Positions 16,997 through 25,646 of a DNA stretch of 40,787 nucleotides are shown piece by piece (within the stretch, counting starts at the first letter, position 1; each line of letters begins with the position of its first letter). Source of the stretch: Rikenellaceae bacterium. Its GTDB lineage: Bacteria > Bacteroidota > Bacteroidia > Bacteroidales > Rikenellaceae. The DNA is taken from the NCBI GenBank assembly GCA_017379895.1, contig JAFNVH010000082.1, forward strand, positions 1-40,787, given 5' to 3'. The notes beneath the pieces were generated by a model that ran no database searches, was not told the DNA's origin, and saw only the letters and a program-made list of their open reading frames with translations. Made by a program: the position numbers and the translations under genes.

Positions 16997-19972
16997 ATGA
17001 TTAAACGAGTTCTGGCGACGTTGCTGCTATTTGCGGCAGCGTCGCTTGACGTAAATGCTCAAAGCGTTACGTCAAAACAGCGACACGAAATAGCAGAGGT
17101 TCTCAATCGCATTGTGCGTCGTGAGGTCGTGACAGTGAAGGATGTCGAGGTGGAGCGTACGGCTATCAATGGTAAGCGATTGACGGTCTACACTTCGATC
17201 GATATGTCTTACTATCCTTTCCGAGAGGATAATATCGAGTCGATCTATGATAGTATACGTGCTGTCATGCCTGAGCAGTTCGAAAATTATGAGATCTCGA
17301 TTGTGACTGATCGTCACCATATCGAGGACCTCGTTCCGCGAGCACTGCGAGAGAAGGAGGTCGAGGCTAAGGAGCGATTCACCAACTGTTCGACACGTCC
17401 GTTGGTAACGCGCCTTTCGTCGCAGTCGCAGCCTACGCAAGGCTTGGCAGGTCGCCACATTGCGATGTGGCAGAGCCACGGCTATATGTTCGATAATGGT
17501 AGCGCAGGGTGGAGCTGGCAGCGCGCGCGTCTGTGGCAGACGGTCGAGGACCTCTATACGCAGAGCTATGTCGTTCCCTATCTTGTGCCGATGCTCGAGA
17601 ATGCGGGCGCGAATGTGATGTTGCCCCGTGAGCGTGATGTGCAGAAGGCCGAGGTGATTGTAGATAATGATGTTCGCACCGAGTCGGTTTATGACGAATA
17701 TACGGGCGATCGCACGTGGTATACGGGTGCGAAGCGCGGTTTTGCTGCTCGACGCGAGTTTTATACTGAGGCGCAAAACCCCTTCACCGAGGGCTCGTAT
17801 CGTGCGTCGGAGTGCGTCAAAAAGGGTGCCGATGAGAGTCGTATCGTGTGGACTCCCGCAATTCCTGAGGCGGGTGAATATGCGGTCTATGTGTCGTATA
17901 AGAGCGAGCGCAATAGTGCCGATGATGCGCTGTATACGGTGCACCATTTGGGTGGCTCGACCCAATTCTCAGTCAATCAGCAGATGGGCGGTGGCACGTG
18001 GATCTATCTCGGTACATTCCACTTTGCGGAGGGTGTCAATGAGGCGTCAGGCTGTGTAACGCTGAGCAACCGATCTGAGCACGGTCATCGCAAGGTGGTA
18101 ACGGCTGATGCAGTGAAGTTCGGTGGCGGTATGGGTAATATCGCCCGTATCCCCGTCGAGAAGAAACGTAATCCCGAATTGGAGTATGAGTACGCAACGA
18201 GTGGTGCACCGCGATTTGTCGAGGGAGCGCGCTATTGGTTGCAGTGGGCAGGCTTCCCCGAGAAGGTTTATAACCTCCGTGAGAATGCCGATGACTATCG
18301 TGACGACTATATGTCGCGTGCACATTGGGTCAACTATGTGATGGGTGGTTCGGAGCGCGCTAAGGATAGTACGGGTCTTGCTGTGCCGCTTGATATGGCG
18401 TTCGCATTCCACTCAGACGCAGGTATTAAGGAGGATTCGATCGTAGGTACGCTCGGTATCTTCTATACTCGCGAGAATGGTGGTCGCTACGACGGTGGTG
18501 CGTCGCGTTATTTGTCGCGCGATCTGACCGATATGGTGTTGACGGATATCTGTCGCGATGTGCGAGCATTGCACGCGCCCGAATGGAATCGTCGCGGTTT
18601 GTGGAATCGTTCGTATTATGAAGCACGTGTGCCGAGTGTGCCGACGATGTTGTTGGAGTTGTTATCGCACCAGAATTTCAACGATATGCGCTATGGCCTC
18701 GATCCGCGATTCCGTTTTACTGTTAGCCGCGCGATTTATAAGGGTATTTTGCGCTATCTGTCGTTCCAATATGATCGCCCCTATGTAGTGCAACCGCTTC
18801 CGGTCGAGGCGTTTGCGGCGCAATTGATCGATGATGGTGTGCGCCTGTCGTGGCAGCCGCAGGTTGACTCGTTGGAGCCGACAGCTATGCCCGATCGCTA
18901 CGTTGTCTACACGTGTGTAGGTGACGCTGGTTTCGATAATGGTCGCGTGGTAGAGGGCACGGAGTGTGTGTTGCCACTGCCTGTGGATACCATTGTAAGT
19001 TATCGAATTACGGCTGTGAACGAGGGTGGTGAGAGCTTCCCGTCGGAGACGCTGTCGGCGTGCCGCATATCGGAGTCGAAGGGTACGGTGCTGGTTGTTA
19101 ATGGTTTCGATCGTGTGAGTGCCCCCGTGAGCTATCGTGATGAGGGTACGGCTGGATTTATGAGCCATATCGACGGTGGTGTGGCCGATCGTCGCGACAT
19201 CAGCTACATCGGTGCGCAGCGAGGTTTCTTCCGCTCGACAACTTACGACAATAACTACGACGAGTGCCTTGGCTCGTGTTATAGCGATTATGCGTTCGAG
19301 GTGCTGGCGGGTAATACGTTCGACTATGCGAAGGTGCACGGCGAGGCGATTATCAACGCAGGCTATTCGTTCTGTTCGGTGTCGGCCGCTGCGGTTGAGC
19401 GTGGTGCGGTTATGTTGGCCGATTATCCGACTGTCGATTTGATTCTCGGTAAGCAGCTTTCGACCGTTATGGGCGAAGGCGCGAGTGGGGTAGACTTCCA
19501 GACTTTCACGCCCGCAATGCAGTTGGCGGTGCGCCATTTCACCTCGCAGGGTGGTCGCATCTTTGTGAGTGGCAGCTACGTGGCAACCGACCTCTGGAAT
19601 AGCCCTGGTGCAACGGCTGATGGCCAGAAATTTGCTCGCGAGGTATTGCACTATCGCTTGCAGGGCGGTCGCGCTACAATGCGTGGCGCGGCGGCTGTAA
19701 AGCGTTCGCTGGCAAAGCTCTCGTTGGCTACCTATCGCTTTAATACTGAATTGAATAACGAATGCTATGCAGTCGAGTCGCCCGACGCGATTTTGCCTGC
19801 TGACAAGCAGTCGTTTGTGGTGATGCAGTATCCCGATTGCGGACTTGGTGCGGCGGTTGGTTACAAGGGCGATTACCGCTCGTTGGTTGTTGGTTTCCCG
19901 TTCGAAACAATCACCGACATTGAATCGCGCAACCGACTGATGAACGAGGTGCTGATGTTCTTAAATGAGTAG
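16997..19972 (+). CDS. Large secreted amidase-like protein with an inserted golvesin-like domain
   Basis: 991 residues with a signal peptide (cleavage near AQS, residue 22). An N-terminal region of about 130 residues is followed by what reads as an Amidase_3 (N-acetylmuramoyl-L-alanine amidase) fold split by an insertion. AMWQSHG carries His161, VEDLY has Glu184, AFAFHSDAG has His472 and TMLLELLSH has Glu554. These match the His-Glu-His zinc site plus the catalytic Glu. Residues about 250-375 resemble a golvesin/carbohydrate-binding-type beta domain (GEYAVYVSY; FHFAEGVNEASGCVTL). A fibronectin-III-like region (about 600-690) and a C-terminal domain starting VLVVNGFDRV follow. Similar proteins are often labelled xanthan lyase. 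I favour a cell-wall or peptide-amide hydrolase. Confidence 0.75.
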   Translation: MIKRVLATLLLFAAASLDVNAQSVTSKQRHEIAEVLNRIVRREVVTVKDVEVERTAINGKRLTVYTSIDMSYYPFREDNIESIYDSIRAVMPEQFENYEISIVTDRHHIEDLVPRALREKEVEAKERFTNCSTRPLVTRLSSQSQPTQGLAGRHIAMWQSHGYMFDNGSAGWSWQRARLWQTVEDLYTQSYVVPYLVPMLENAGANVMLPRERDVQKAEVIVDNDVRTESVYDEYTGDRTWYTGAKRGFAARREFYTEAQNPFTEGSYRASECVKKGADESRIVWTPAIPEAGEYAVYVSYKSERNSADDALYTVHHLGGSTQFSVNQQMGGGTWIYLGTFHFAEGVNEASGCVTLSNRSEHGHRKVVTADAVKFGGGMGNIARIPVEKKRNPELEYEYATSGAPRFVEGARYWLQWAGFPEKVYNLRENADDYRDDYMSRAHWVNYVMGGSERAKDSTGLAVPLDMAFAFHSDAGIKEDSIVGTLGIFYTRENGGRYDGGASRYLSRDLTDMVLTDICRDVRALHAPEWNRRGLWNRSYYEARVPSVPTMLLELLSHQNFNDMRYGLDPRFRFTVSRAIYKGILRYLSFQYDRPYVVQPLPVEAFAAQLIDDGVRLSWQPQVDSLEPTAMPDRYVVYTCVGDAGFDNGRVVEGTECVLPLPVDTIVSYRITAVNEGGESFPSETLSACRISESKGTVLVVNGFDRVSAPVSYRDEGTAGFMSHIDGGVADRRDISYIGAQRGFFRSTTYDNNYDECLGSCYSDYAFEVLAGNTFDYAKVHGEAIINAGYSFCSVSAAAVERGAVMLADYPTVDLILGKQLSTVMGEGASGVDFQTFTPAMQLAVRHFTSQGGRIFVSGSYVATDLWNSPGATADGQKFAREVLHYRLQGGRATMRGAAAVKRSLAKLSLATYRFNTELNNECYAVESPDAILPADKQSFVVMQYPDCGLGAAVGYKGDYRSLVVGFPFETITDIESRNRLMNEVLMFLNE

Positions 19973-19993
19973 GAGTAACGCACTGATATGAAT

Positions 19994-20030
19994 AATCGCC
20001 GCCCGAAACCCTCGGGCGGCGATTGTTTTT
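19994..20030 (+). terminator. Terminator of the symporter/amidase operon
   Basis: Perfect 13-base arms AATCGCCGCCCGA (19994-20006) and TCGGGCGGCGATT (20012-20024), then GTTTTTT. Confidence 0.9.
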
Positions 20031-20202
20031 TGCGGAAGGGATTACGTCGCTGGCGCGAGCGTCCTTGCAGAAGAATATCGGTCGGTTGCACGGCAACCGC
20101 CGATATTTGTTTTTGCGGCTATTGAGAAAGGGTTTCTCATATCCCCCCCCCAAAAAAAACAAATATCGATCGCAATTTCTTGCGACCGATATTCTTTTGC
20201 GG
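20028..20202. repeat. Hairpin-rich spacer with TTTTGCGG at 83/84-base intervals
   Basis: TTTTGCGG occurs exactly at 20028, 20111 and 20195. Each of the two intervening units ends in a hairpin with AATATCG and CGATATT arms (20074-20107 and 20162-20193). A smaller GAGAAA/TTTCTC hairpin and a run of nine C followed by eight A (20143-20159) lie in the second unit. I see no credible open reading frame. The rightmost copy is the 3' end of tRNA-Ser. The third hairpin on the left is the operon terminator above. Confidence 0.7.
20152..20193 (-). terminator. Terminator of tRNA-Ser
   Basis: On the minus strand, directly after the tRNA, 14-base arms with one mismatch (20162-20175 with 20180-20193) close on a GAAA loop. 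They are followed by TG and eight T (the A-run 20152-20159). Confidence 0.82.
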
Positions 20203-20287
20203 AAAGAGGGGGATTCGAACCCCCGGTACAGTAATCCCGTACGTCAGTTTAGCAAACTGGTGGTTTAAGCCACTCACCCATCTTTCC
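20200..20287 (-). tRNA. tRNA-Ser (GCT)
   Basis: An 88-base class II tRNA. Acceptor GGAAAGA pairs with TCTTTCC, and discriminator G is at 20200, as expected for serine. The anticodon loop TTGCTAA gives anticodon GCT (AGC/AGT codons). A long variable arm (GTACGGGATTACTGTAC) and T arm GGGGGTTCGAATCCCCC are present. CCA is not encoded. Confidence 0.93.
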
Positions 20288-20318
20288 AAACCGTATGACC
20301 TTTCGGCTTTTCGAGGTG

Positions 20319-20350
20319 CAAATATAGACCAAATTTATTTATCTGCCAAA
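20319..20350 (-). promoter_or_regulatory. Consensus promoter of tRNA-Ser
   Basis: On the minus strand TTTG (20347-20350), 20 bases, TATATTTG (20319-20326), 31 bases before the tRNA. Confidence 0.8.
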
Positions 20351-20378
20351 TTTAGAGCCTAATTTTTTGCAAAATAGT

Positions 20379-21491
20379 TTACATTACACCCTCTTCGCGC
20401 AAAATCGCATATACAGCATCGGCCATTTCGATACGGTCAATCTGCGGAACATTGGCGAAAAACAGCACCAAAATCTCGTGCTTGGGAATACGTCCCGCGT
20501 AGTTTAAATAGCCTCCATTGTCGCCTAAATGGTAGATGTGCTCGGGCTGGTCGGGGTTGCGCTGAACGAACCAACCGTAACCGTATCCCGTATTGATATT
20601 TGCTCCATAATCAGCATCTTTGGGAATCATAATGTGCTGCGCCCACGCTTTGCACTTCGACTCCTCGCTCAGGATAGCGGTACCGCGCAGAGCTTTTTCC
20701 CATCGAGCAAAATCGCGCAGTGAGGTGTAGATGCCGCCGTCGGCTTTCGATGCGAAGAACGAAGTTTCGCCATAGTCGCACTCGACAAAGCAGCCCTTCT
20801 CGTCGTCAAATTCGTAACCGTGCGAGAGGTTGGGAATCGCGCGGTCAGCCTCGAAATAGAGTGTCGACTCCATACCCGCAGGTGCGAAAATATTGTCGTG
20901 CATATACTGCTCGAACGGTGTGCTCGTTACGCGCTCAACAATCTGATAAACAAGCTGGAAGGTGGGATTGATATACTCGTATTGAGTGCCTGTCGGAAAG
21001 TTCAGATAGTCCAAGTCGATCAGATACTGACACGACTCGACATCGGTCGAATAGAGCACAAAATTGCGGTCGGTGCGCGGACGTGCGTCGGGCAGTCCCG
21101 AGGTATGGCTCATAATGTGGTGCAGCGTGATCGAATCGTAGAACGGTGCGCGAAATTCGGGGAAGAATTTGCTCAGTGGATCGTTCATCGAGAGCAGTCC
21201 GCGCTCTTCGAGTTGTAACAACGCAACGGCCGAAAATTGCTTCGAGATTGAGGCGATGCAGAAGTTGGTTTGGGGAGTGATCGGCTCGCGGGTTTCGAGG
21301 TCGGCCAATCCGTAACACTTCTCGAACAATATATCGTCGCCCTTCATTACGAGTACGGCTGTGCCTGGGGCGTCAGCTGTGGGATATTTTGATGCGAAAA
21401 GTGCGTCCAAACGTTCGGTGAGAGTCGAGTGATCGACGGTGTGACAAGCGGTCATCATAGTGATTGAGAGTAGTACCAAAAACTTTTTCAT
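20379..21491 (-). CDS. Serine hydrolase lipoprotein (beta-lactamase/class C-like, peptidase S12)
   Basis: 370 residues. The lipoprotein signal MKKFLVLLSITMMTAC (modified Cys16) puts it in the periplasm or on an outer membrane. The catalytic S-x-x-K is SISK (Ser81, Lys84) and the Y-x-N motif is YIN (173-175) within TQYEYINPTFQL. MSHTSGLPDARP and YGYGWFV are typical of the esterase/D-aminopeptidase/penicillin-binding group. A late KTG-like motif appears as HLGDNGGYLNYAG, so it is the HxG variant and not a classical resistance beta-lactamase. It stands alone with its own promoter. Confidence 0.9.
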   Translation of the reverse strand: MKKFLVLLSITMMTACHTVDHSTLTERLDALFASKYPTADAPGTAVLVMKGDDILFEKCYGLADLETREPITPQTNFCIASISKQFSAVALLQLEERGLLSMNDPLSKFFPEFRAPFYDSITLHHIMSHTSGLPDARPRTDRNFVLYSTDVESCQYLIDLDYLNFPTGTQYEYINPTFQLVYQIVERVTSTPFEQYMHDNIFAPAGMESTLYFEADRAIPNLSHGYEFDDEKGCFVECDYGETSFFASKADGGIYTSLRDFARWEKALRGTAILSEESKCKAWAQHIMIPKDADYGANINTGYGYGWFVQRNPDQPEHIYHLGDNGGYLNYAGRIPKHEILVLFFANVPQIDRIEMADAVYAILREEGVM

Positions 21492-21516
21492 AGGTTAAAT
21501 GTCTGTTTAAGATTTG

Positions 21517-21547
21517 CAAATTTAGCAAAATCGCCGCGAAAATGCAA
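21517..21547 (-). promoter_or_regulatory. Promoter of the serine hydrolase
   Basis: On the minus strand TTG (21545-21547), 20 bases, TAAATTTG (21517-21524), 25 bases before the ATG. Confidence 0.72.
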
Positions 21548-21618
21548 TATAATGGGCCTTGCGTGCGCGTACATATGTAAAAAAGCAACTAAAATATCAC
21601 AATGACGTGATTTTTTAG

Positions 21619-21626
21619 TATCTTTG
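21619..21626 (+). promoter_or_regulatory. -7 box (TATCTTTG) of the arginine operon
   Basis: TATCTTTG is 53 bases before the GNAT ATG at 21680. The upstream element is not recognisable. No ArgR box is evident to me. Confidence 0.6.
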
Positions 21627-21679
21627 CAGTCTGTATTTACGAACCGAGTAGGTTAGTTTAAAGTTATTTAAGGAATTAG

Positions 21680-22297
21680 ATGAGTAACAAATCGATTACT
21701 GTTGCATTTGCCAAAGAGGAGCACGTGAAATACGCTGAGCGTATCTGTACCCTCATTTATGAGTCGGCATTGCAGCGTGGTACGGGTATCGCAAAACGAT
21801 CGCCCGAATATATTTCTACCAAAATTACCGGTGGTAAGGCCGTTATTGCTTTGGAAGGCGAGAAGTTGGTTGGTTTCAGCTATATCGAGTGCTGGGGCCA
21901 CGGCGACTATGTTGCAACGTCGGGTCTGATTGTCGATCCCGAATATCGCAATCTGGGTCTGGCAGCTCGAATCAAAGAGAAGACCTTCGAATTGGCGCGC
22001 CTGCGTTTCCCGTTTGCCAAGCTGTTTAGTATTACGACGTCACTGCCGGTGATGAAGCTCAACTCGCGTTTGGGTTATAAGCCCGTGACGTTCTCGGAGC
22101 TGACCGACGATGAGGAGTTCTGGGCAGGTTGTCAGGGTTGCTGTAACTACGATATTCTGTTGCGCAATAATCGTCGTATGTGCCTTTGCACGGGTATGCT
22201 GTACGATCCCAAGCAGCCGCTCGAAAAGCAGTCGGCTCTGTCGCCTTATTGGATGATGCTGATGAATCAGATTCGCAAAATTTTTCACTTGAAGTAA
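21680..22297 (+). CDS. GNAT-family N-acyltransferase, candidate N-acylglutamate synthase
   Basis: A 205-residue cytosolic GNAT protein. The acyl-CoA-binding core is ATSGLIVDPEYRNLGLAARIKEK, with the R-x-x-G-x-A pyrophosphate loop at RNLGLA. Beta strands before it are IALEGEKLVGFSYIE. The C-terminal portion includes the Cys-rich stretch CQGCCNYDILL and CLCTGMLYDP. It is the first gene of the arginine operon, 23 bases before argG, and no argA or argJ is present. By position it would acylate glutamate (with succinyl- or acetyl-CoA). The family is clear and the reaction is inferred from context. Confidence 0.82.
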   Translation: MSNKSITVAFAKEEHVKYAERICTLIYESALQRGTGIAKRSPEYISTKITGGKAVIALEGEKLVGFSYIECWGHGDYVATSGLIVDPEYRNLGLAARIKEKTFELARLRFPFAKLFSITTSLPVMKLNSRLGYKPVTFSELTDDEEFWAGCQGCCNYDILLRNNRRMCLCTGMLYDPKQPLEKQSALSPYWMMLMNQIRKIFHLK

Positions 22298-22320
22298 AAT
22301 ATAAAAATATAAACGAAACA

Positions 22321-23523
22321 ATGGAAAAGAAAAAAGTTGTTTTGGCGTTCAGTGGTGGTCTTGATACCTCGTTCTGCGTCAAATATCTTACCGATGATTT
22401 GGGTTACGAAGTTCACACCGCAATCGCTAATACAGGTGGTTTCTCGAACGACGAGTTGGCGTCGATTGAGGAGCGCGCTTATCGTTTGGGTGCAAAGTCG
22501 CACGCATCGCTCGATATCACTCAGGAGTACTACTCGAAGAGCATCAAGTATATGGTGTTTGGTAACGTTCTGCGTAATGGTACCTATCCCATTTCGGTAT
22601 CGTCGGAGCGTATTTTCCAGGCTATCGCTATCATCGAGTATGCTAAGAGCATTGGCGCTGATTGCGTAGCTCACGGCTCTACGGGCGCTGGTAACGATCA
22701 GGTTCGTTTCGACTTGACTTTCCAGATCTTGGCTCCTGAAATCGAGATTATCACTCCGACCCGCGATATGGTGTTGACTCGTGAGTACGAGATCAACTAC
22801 TTGAAGGAGCGTGGTTATGTTGCCGATTTTACCAAGTTGGAGTACTCAATCAACAAGGGTCTGTGGGGCACAAGCATCGGCGGTAAGGAGACCTTGCGTT
22901 CAGAGCAGACTCTGCCCGAGAGTGCATATCCCAGCCAGATCACTGCCGAGGGCGAGGAGAGTTTGAAACTGACCTTCGAGAAGGGCGAGATAGCTGCCGT
23001 TAATGGTGAGAAGTTCGAGGATAAGGTAGAGGCTATTCGTTGTATCGAGGAAATCGGTGCGAAGTATGGTATCGGTCGCGATATGCATATCGGTGATACG
23101 ATCATCGGTATCAAGGGTCGCGTAGGTTTTGAGGCTGCGGCTCCGATGATGATCATCGCTGCTCACAAGATGTTGGAGAAGCACACGCTGACCAAGTGGC
23201 AGCAGTATTGGAAGGATCAGATCGGTACTTGGTACGGTATGTTCCTGCACGAGGCACAGTATCTCGAGCCCGTTATGCGCGATATGGAGGCATTCCTCGA
23301 CAGCACGCAGCAGAATGTTACCGGTACTGTTGAGCTGACTCTGCGTCCTTACTGCTATACTTTGGTTGGTGTTGAGTCGTCGTTCGACCTGATGAAGACT
23401 GATTTCGGTGAGTATGGCGAGGTGAACAAGGCTTGGACGGCTGACGACGTGAAGGGCTTCACCAAGATCTTGGGCAATCAGATGAAGATCTATCACAATG
23501 TTCAGAAACGTAACGAGAAATAA
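22321..23523 (+). CDS. argG: Argininosuccinate synthase
   Basis: Condenses citrulline and aspartate with ATP. In this N-acylated route it acts after deacylation by the argE-like enzyme. It is 400 residues long. The N-type ATP pyrophosphatase P-loop AFSGGLDTSFC (residues 9-19) is clear, as are AHGSTGAGNDQVRF and GGKETLRSEQ. ATG 22321 is chosen over an in-frame ATG 47 codons upstream that lies inside the GNAT gene. Its TAA (23521-23523) overlaps the argC ATG (TAATG), indicating translational coupling. Confidence 0.97.
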   Translation: MEKKKVVLAFSGGLDTSFCVKYLTDDLGYEVHTAIANTGGFSNDELASIEERAYRLGAKSHASLDITQEYYSKSIKYMVFGNVLRNGTYPISVSSERIFQAIAIIEYAKSIGADCVAHGSTGAGNDQVRFDLTFQILAPEIEIITPTRDMVLTREYEINYLKERGYVADFTKLEYSINKGLWGTSIGGKETLRSEQTLPESAYPSQITAEGEESLKLTFEKGEIAAVNGEKFEDKVEAIRCIEEIGAKYGIGRDMHIGDTIIGIKGRVGFEAAAPMMIIAAHKMLEKHTLTKWQQYWKDQIGTWYGMFLHEAQYLEPVMRDMEAFLDSTQQNVTGTVELTLRPYCYTLVGVESSFDLMKTDFGEYGEVNKAWTADDVKGFTKILGNQMKIYHNVQKRNEK

Positions 23524-24485
23524 TGGTTAAGGTCGGAATTATAGGCGGTGCGGGTTATACTGCAGGCGAGTTGCTCCGATTGTTGATCAACCATCCGCAG
23601 GTGGAGATTGCGTTCGTTCATTCGTCGAGCAATGCAGGCAACCACGTGTGCGATGTTCACGGTGGTTTGTGGGGCGAAATCGATCTGCATTTCAGTGCTG
23701 AGTATGACTTGAAGGCTGTCGATGTGCTCTTTATGTGTTCGGCGCACGGTCAGAGCCGCAAGTTCTGGGAGGAGAACGAGATGCCCGAGGGCTTGAAGGT
23801 GGTCGATTTGGCGCAGGACTTCCGCGATGAGTCGGAGGGTTATGTTTATGGTCTGCCCGAGATCAACCGCGAACGTACTCGCAACGCAACGCGCGTAGCT
23901 AACCCTGGTTGCTTTGCAACGGCTATTCAGTTGGCTTTACTGCCTTTGGCGGCTGTTGGTAAGTTGAATGGCGAGGTGCACGTTACGGCTGTTACGGGCT
24001 CGACGGGCGCAGGTGTTAAGCCGAGCGCAACGACCCATTTCAGTTGGCGTAGCGACAATTTGTCGGTATATAAGGCATTCGAACACCAGCATTTGTTGGA
24101 GATTGGTCGCACGTTGTGCGGTTTGCAGCCCTCGTTCGAGAATGTGATCAATTTCGTGCCGATGCGTGGCGATTTTGCTCGCGGTATCTTGGCTGCGGTC
24201 TATACCGAGTCGTCGTTGACGGAAGAGGAGGCACGTGCACTCTATGAGGGTTTCTATCGCGATGCAGCGTTCACCTTTGTAGCCGGCAAGAATGTCGATT
24301 TGAAGCAGGTGACCAATACGAACAAGGCGTTGGTGTGGGTCGAAAAACACGGCTCGAAGTTGATGATCGTGTCGGTGATCGATAACCTGCTGAAAGGTGC
24401 GTCGGGTCAGGCTGTGCAGAATATGAATATAATGTGTGGTTTCGACGAGCGCGAGGGTTTGCGCTTGAAACCTAATGCATTCTAA
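23523..24485 (+). CDS. argC: N-acetyl/N-succinyl-gamma-glutamyl-phosphate reductase
   Basis: NADPH-dependent reduction of the acyl-glutamyl phosphate to the semialdehyde. 320 residues. The Rossmann motif GIIGGAGYTAGELLRLL starts at residue 5. FMCSAHGQSRKF and the catalytic Cys130 in ANPGCFATAIQ are present, along with HQHLLEIGR and FVPMRGDFARGIL. It overlaps argG by one base and is 16 bases from argD. Confidence 0.97.
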   Translation: MVKVGIIGGAGYTAGELLRLLINHPQVEIAFVHSSSNAGNHVCDVHGGLWGEIDLHFSAEYDLKAVDVLFMCSAHGQSRKFWEENEMPEGLKVVDLAQDFRDESEGYVYGLPEINRERTRNATRVANPGCFATAIQLALLPLAAVGKLNGEVHVTAVTGSTGAGVKPSATTHFSWRSDNLSVYKAFEHQHLLEIGRTLCGLQPSFENVINFVPMRGDFARGILAAVYTESSLTEEEARALYEGFYRDAAFTFVAGKNVDLKQVTNTNKALVWVEKHGSKLMIVSVIDNLLKGASGQAVQNMNIMCGFDEREGLRLKPNAF

Positions 24486-24501
24486 TTATAAGAGAGAAGA
24501 G

Positions 24502-25629
24502 ATGAATCTTTTTGATGTATATCCGTTGTATCCCGTTGAACCCGTTCGCGGCTGTGGTTGCTATGTTTATGATGCCGAGGGTCAGGAGTATCTCGATCTG
24601 TATGGTGGTCACGCAGTGATTTCGATCGGCCACGCACATCCGCAATATGTCGAGGCAATCTCGAAGCAGGTAGCAACGCTGGGTTTCTATTCGAATTCGG
24701 TTGAGAACTCGTTGCAGCGTACATTTGCCGAGCGTTTGGGTAAGGCTTGCGGATATGAGGATTATAGCTTATTCCTTTGCAATTCGGGCGCTGAGGCAAA
24801 CGAGAATGCGATCAAGTTGGCGTCGTTCCAGTCGGGCAAGGAGAAGGTATTAGCCTTCTCTCGCGCTTTCCACGGTCGCACGTCGGGTGCTGTGGCCGCG
24901 ACGGATAATCCTAAGATCGTGTCGCCGTTCAATCGCACTAAGAATGTCGAGTTTGTTACTCTGAATGATTTAGAGGCTGTCGAGGCTAAGTTGGCTGAGG
25001 GCGGTTTCTGCGCTGTACTCATCGAGGGTATTCAGGGTGTTGCCGGTATTCAGTGTCCGACCGACGCATTCCTGCGCGGTCTGCGTGCATTGACCACGCG
25101 CTACGGTGTAACGCTGATTCTGGACGAGATTCAGTCGGGTTATGGTCGCACGGGTAAGTTTTTTGCTCACCAGTGGGCAGGTATCCGTCCCGATATGATT
25201 ACCGTGGCGAAGGGTATCGCTAATGGTTTTCCGATGGGTGGTGTGCTGATCGGCCCGCAGTTTGAGGCATGGTATGGTATGCTTGGTACAACATTCGGTG
25301 GTAACCACTTGGCTTGTGCAGCAGGTCTGGCGGTGCTCGATGTGATCGAGAACGAAAAACTGATCGAGAATGCTAACGAAGTGGGCGAGTATTTGATCGC
25401 GGAGTTGCGCAAGATGCCCCGCTTGAAAGAGGTACGCGGTCGCGGTCTGATGATCGGTATCGAGATCGAGGGCTCGGCGTCGGAGTTGCGTCGTCGTTTG
25501 TTGTTCGAGAAGCACATCTTTACGGGTGGTGCGGGTGCAACGACGGTACGTCTGCTGCCTGCATTGGGCGTAGGTCGCAAGGAGGCTGACCGTTTCCTCG
25601 CAGCATTTGCAGAATTGATTAACGAATAA
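24502..25629 (+). CDS. argD: Acetylornithine/succinylornithine aminotransferase
   Basis: A PLP-dependent class III aminotransferase converting acyl-glutamate semialdehyde to acylornithine. 375 residues from ATG 24502. The in-frame ATG at 24475 overlaps argC and adds nine polar residues, so it is rejected. LCNSGAEANENAIKLA, RAFHGRT, LILDEIQSGYGRTG and the Schiff-base Lys237 in TVAKGIANGFPMGG are all intact. Confidence 0.96.
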   Translation: MNLFDVYPLYPVEPVRGCGCYVYDAEGQEYLDLYGGHAVISIGHAHPQYVEAISKQVATLGFYSNSVENSLQRTFAERLGKACGYEDYSLFLCNSGAEANENAIKLASFQSGKEKVLAFSRAFHGRTSGAVAATDNPKIVSPFNRTKNVEFVTLNDLEAVEAKLAEGGFCAVLIEGIQGVAGIQCPTDAFLRGLRALTTRYGVTLILDEIQSGYGRTGKFFAHQWAGIRPDMITVAKGIANGFPMGGVLIGPQFEAWYGMLGTTFGGNHLACAAGLAVLDVIENEKLIENANEVGEYLIAELRKMPRLKEVRGRGLMIGIEIEGSASELRRRLLFEKHIFTGGAGATTVRLLPALGVGRKEADRFLAAFAELINE

Positions 25630-25646
25630 TATACCTTAATTTATAT

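Noticed and set aside
18662..19651. 329-residue minus-strand open frame within the amidase-like gene
   Set aside because: Arg/Ala/Thr/His-rich composition typical of an antisense reading. No motif and no promoter.
20143..20159. C9-A8 tract as a phase-variation switch
   Set aside because: It is intergenic, and the A-run is already explained as the T-tract of the tRNA-Ser terminator. It controls no reading frame. It may be a sequencing weak spot.
20028..20202. CRISPR-like array
   Set aside because: Only three 8-base matches at regular spacing. The spaced segments contain related hairpins, not unique spacers, and no cas genes are present.
20379..21491. Serine hydrolase as a beta-lactamase resistance gene
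   Set aside because: It has S-x-x-K and Y-x-N but an HxG-like third motif and a general esterase/peptidase layout. The sequence does not support a resistance call.
21492..21679. Attenuator, T-box or ArgR operator before the arginine operon
   Set aside because: I looked for an Arg-rich leader peptide, alternating hairpins and an ARG-box-like palindrome and saw none. Only promoter elements are visible.
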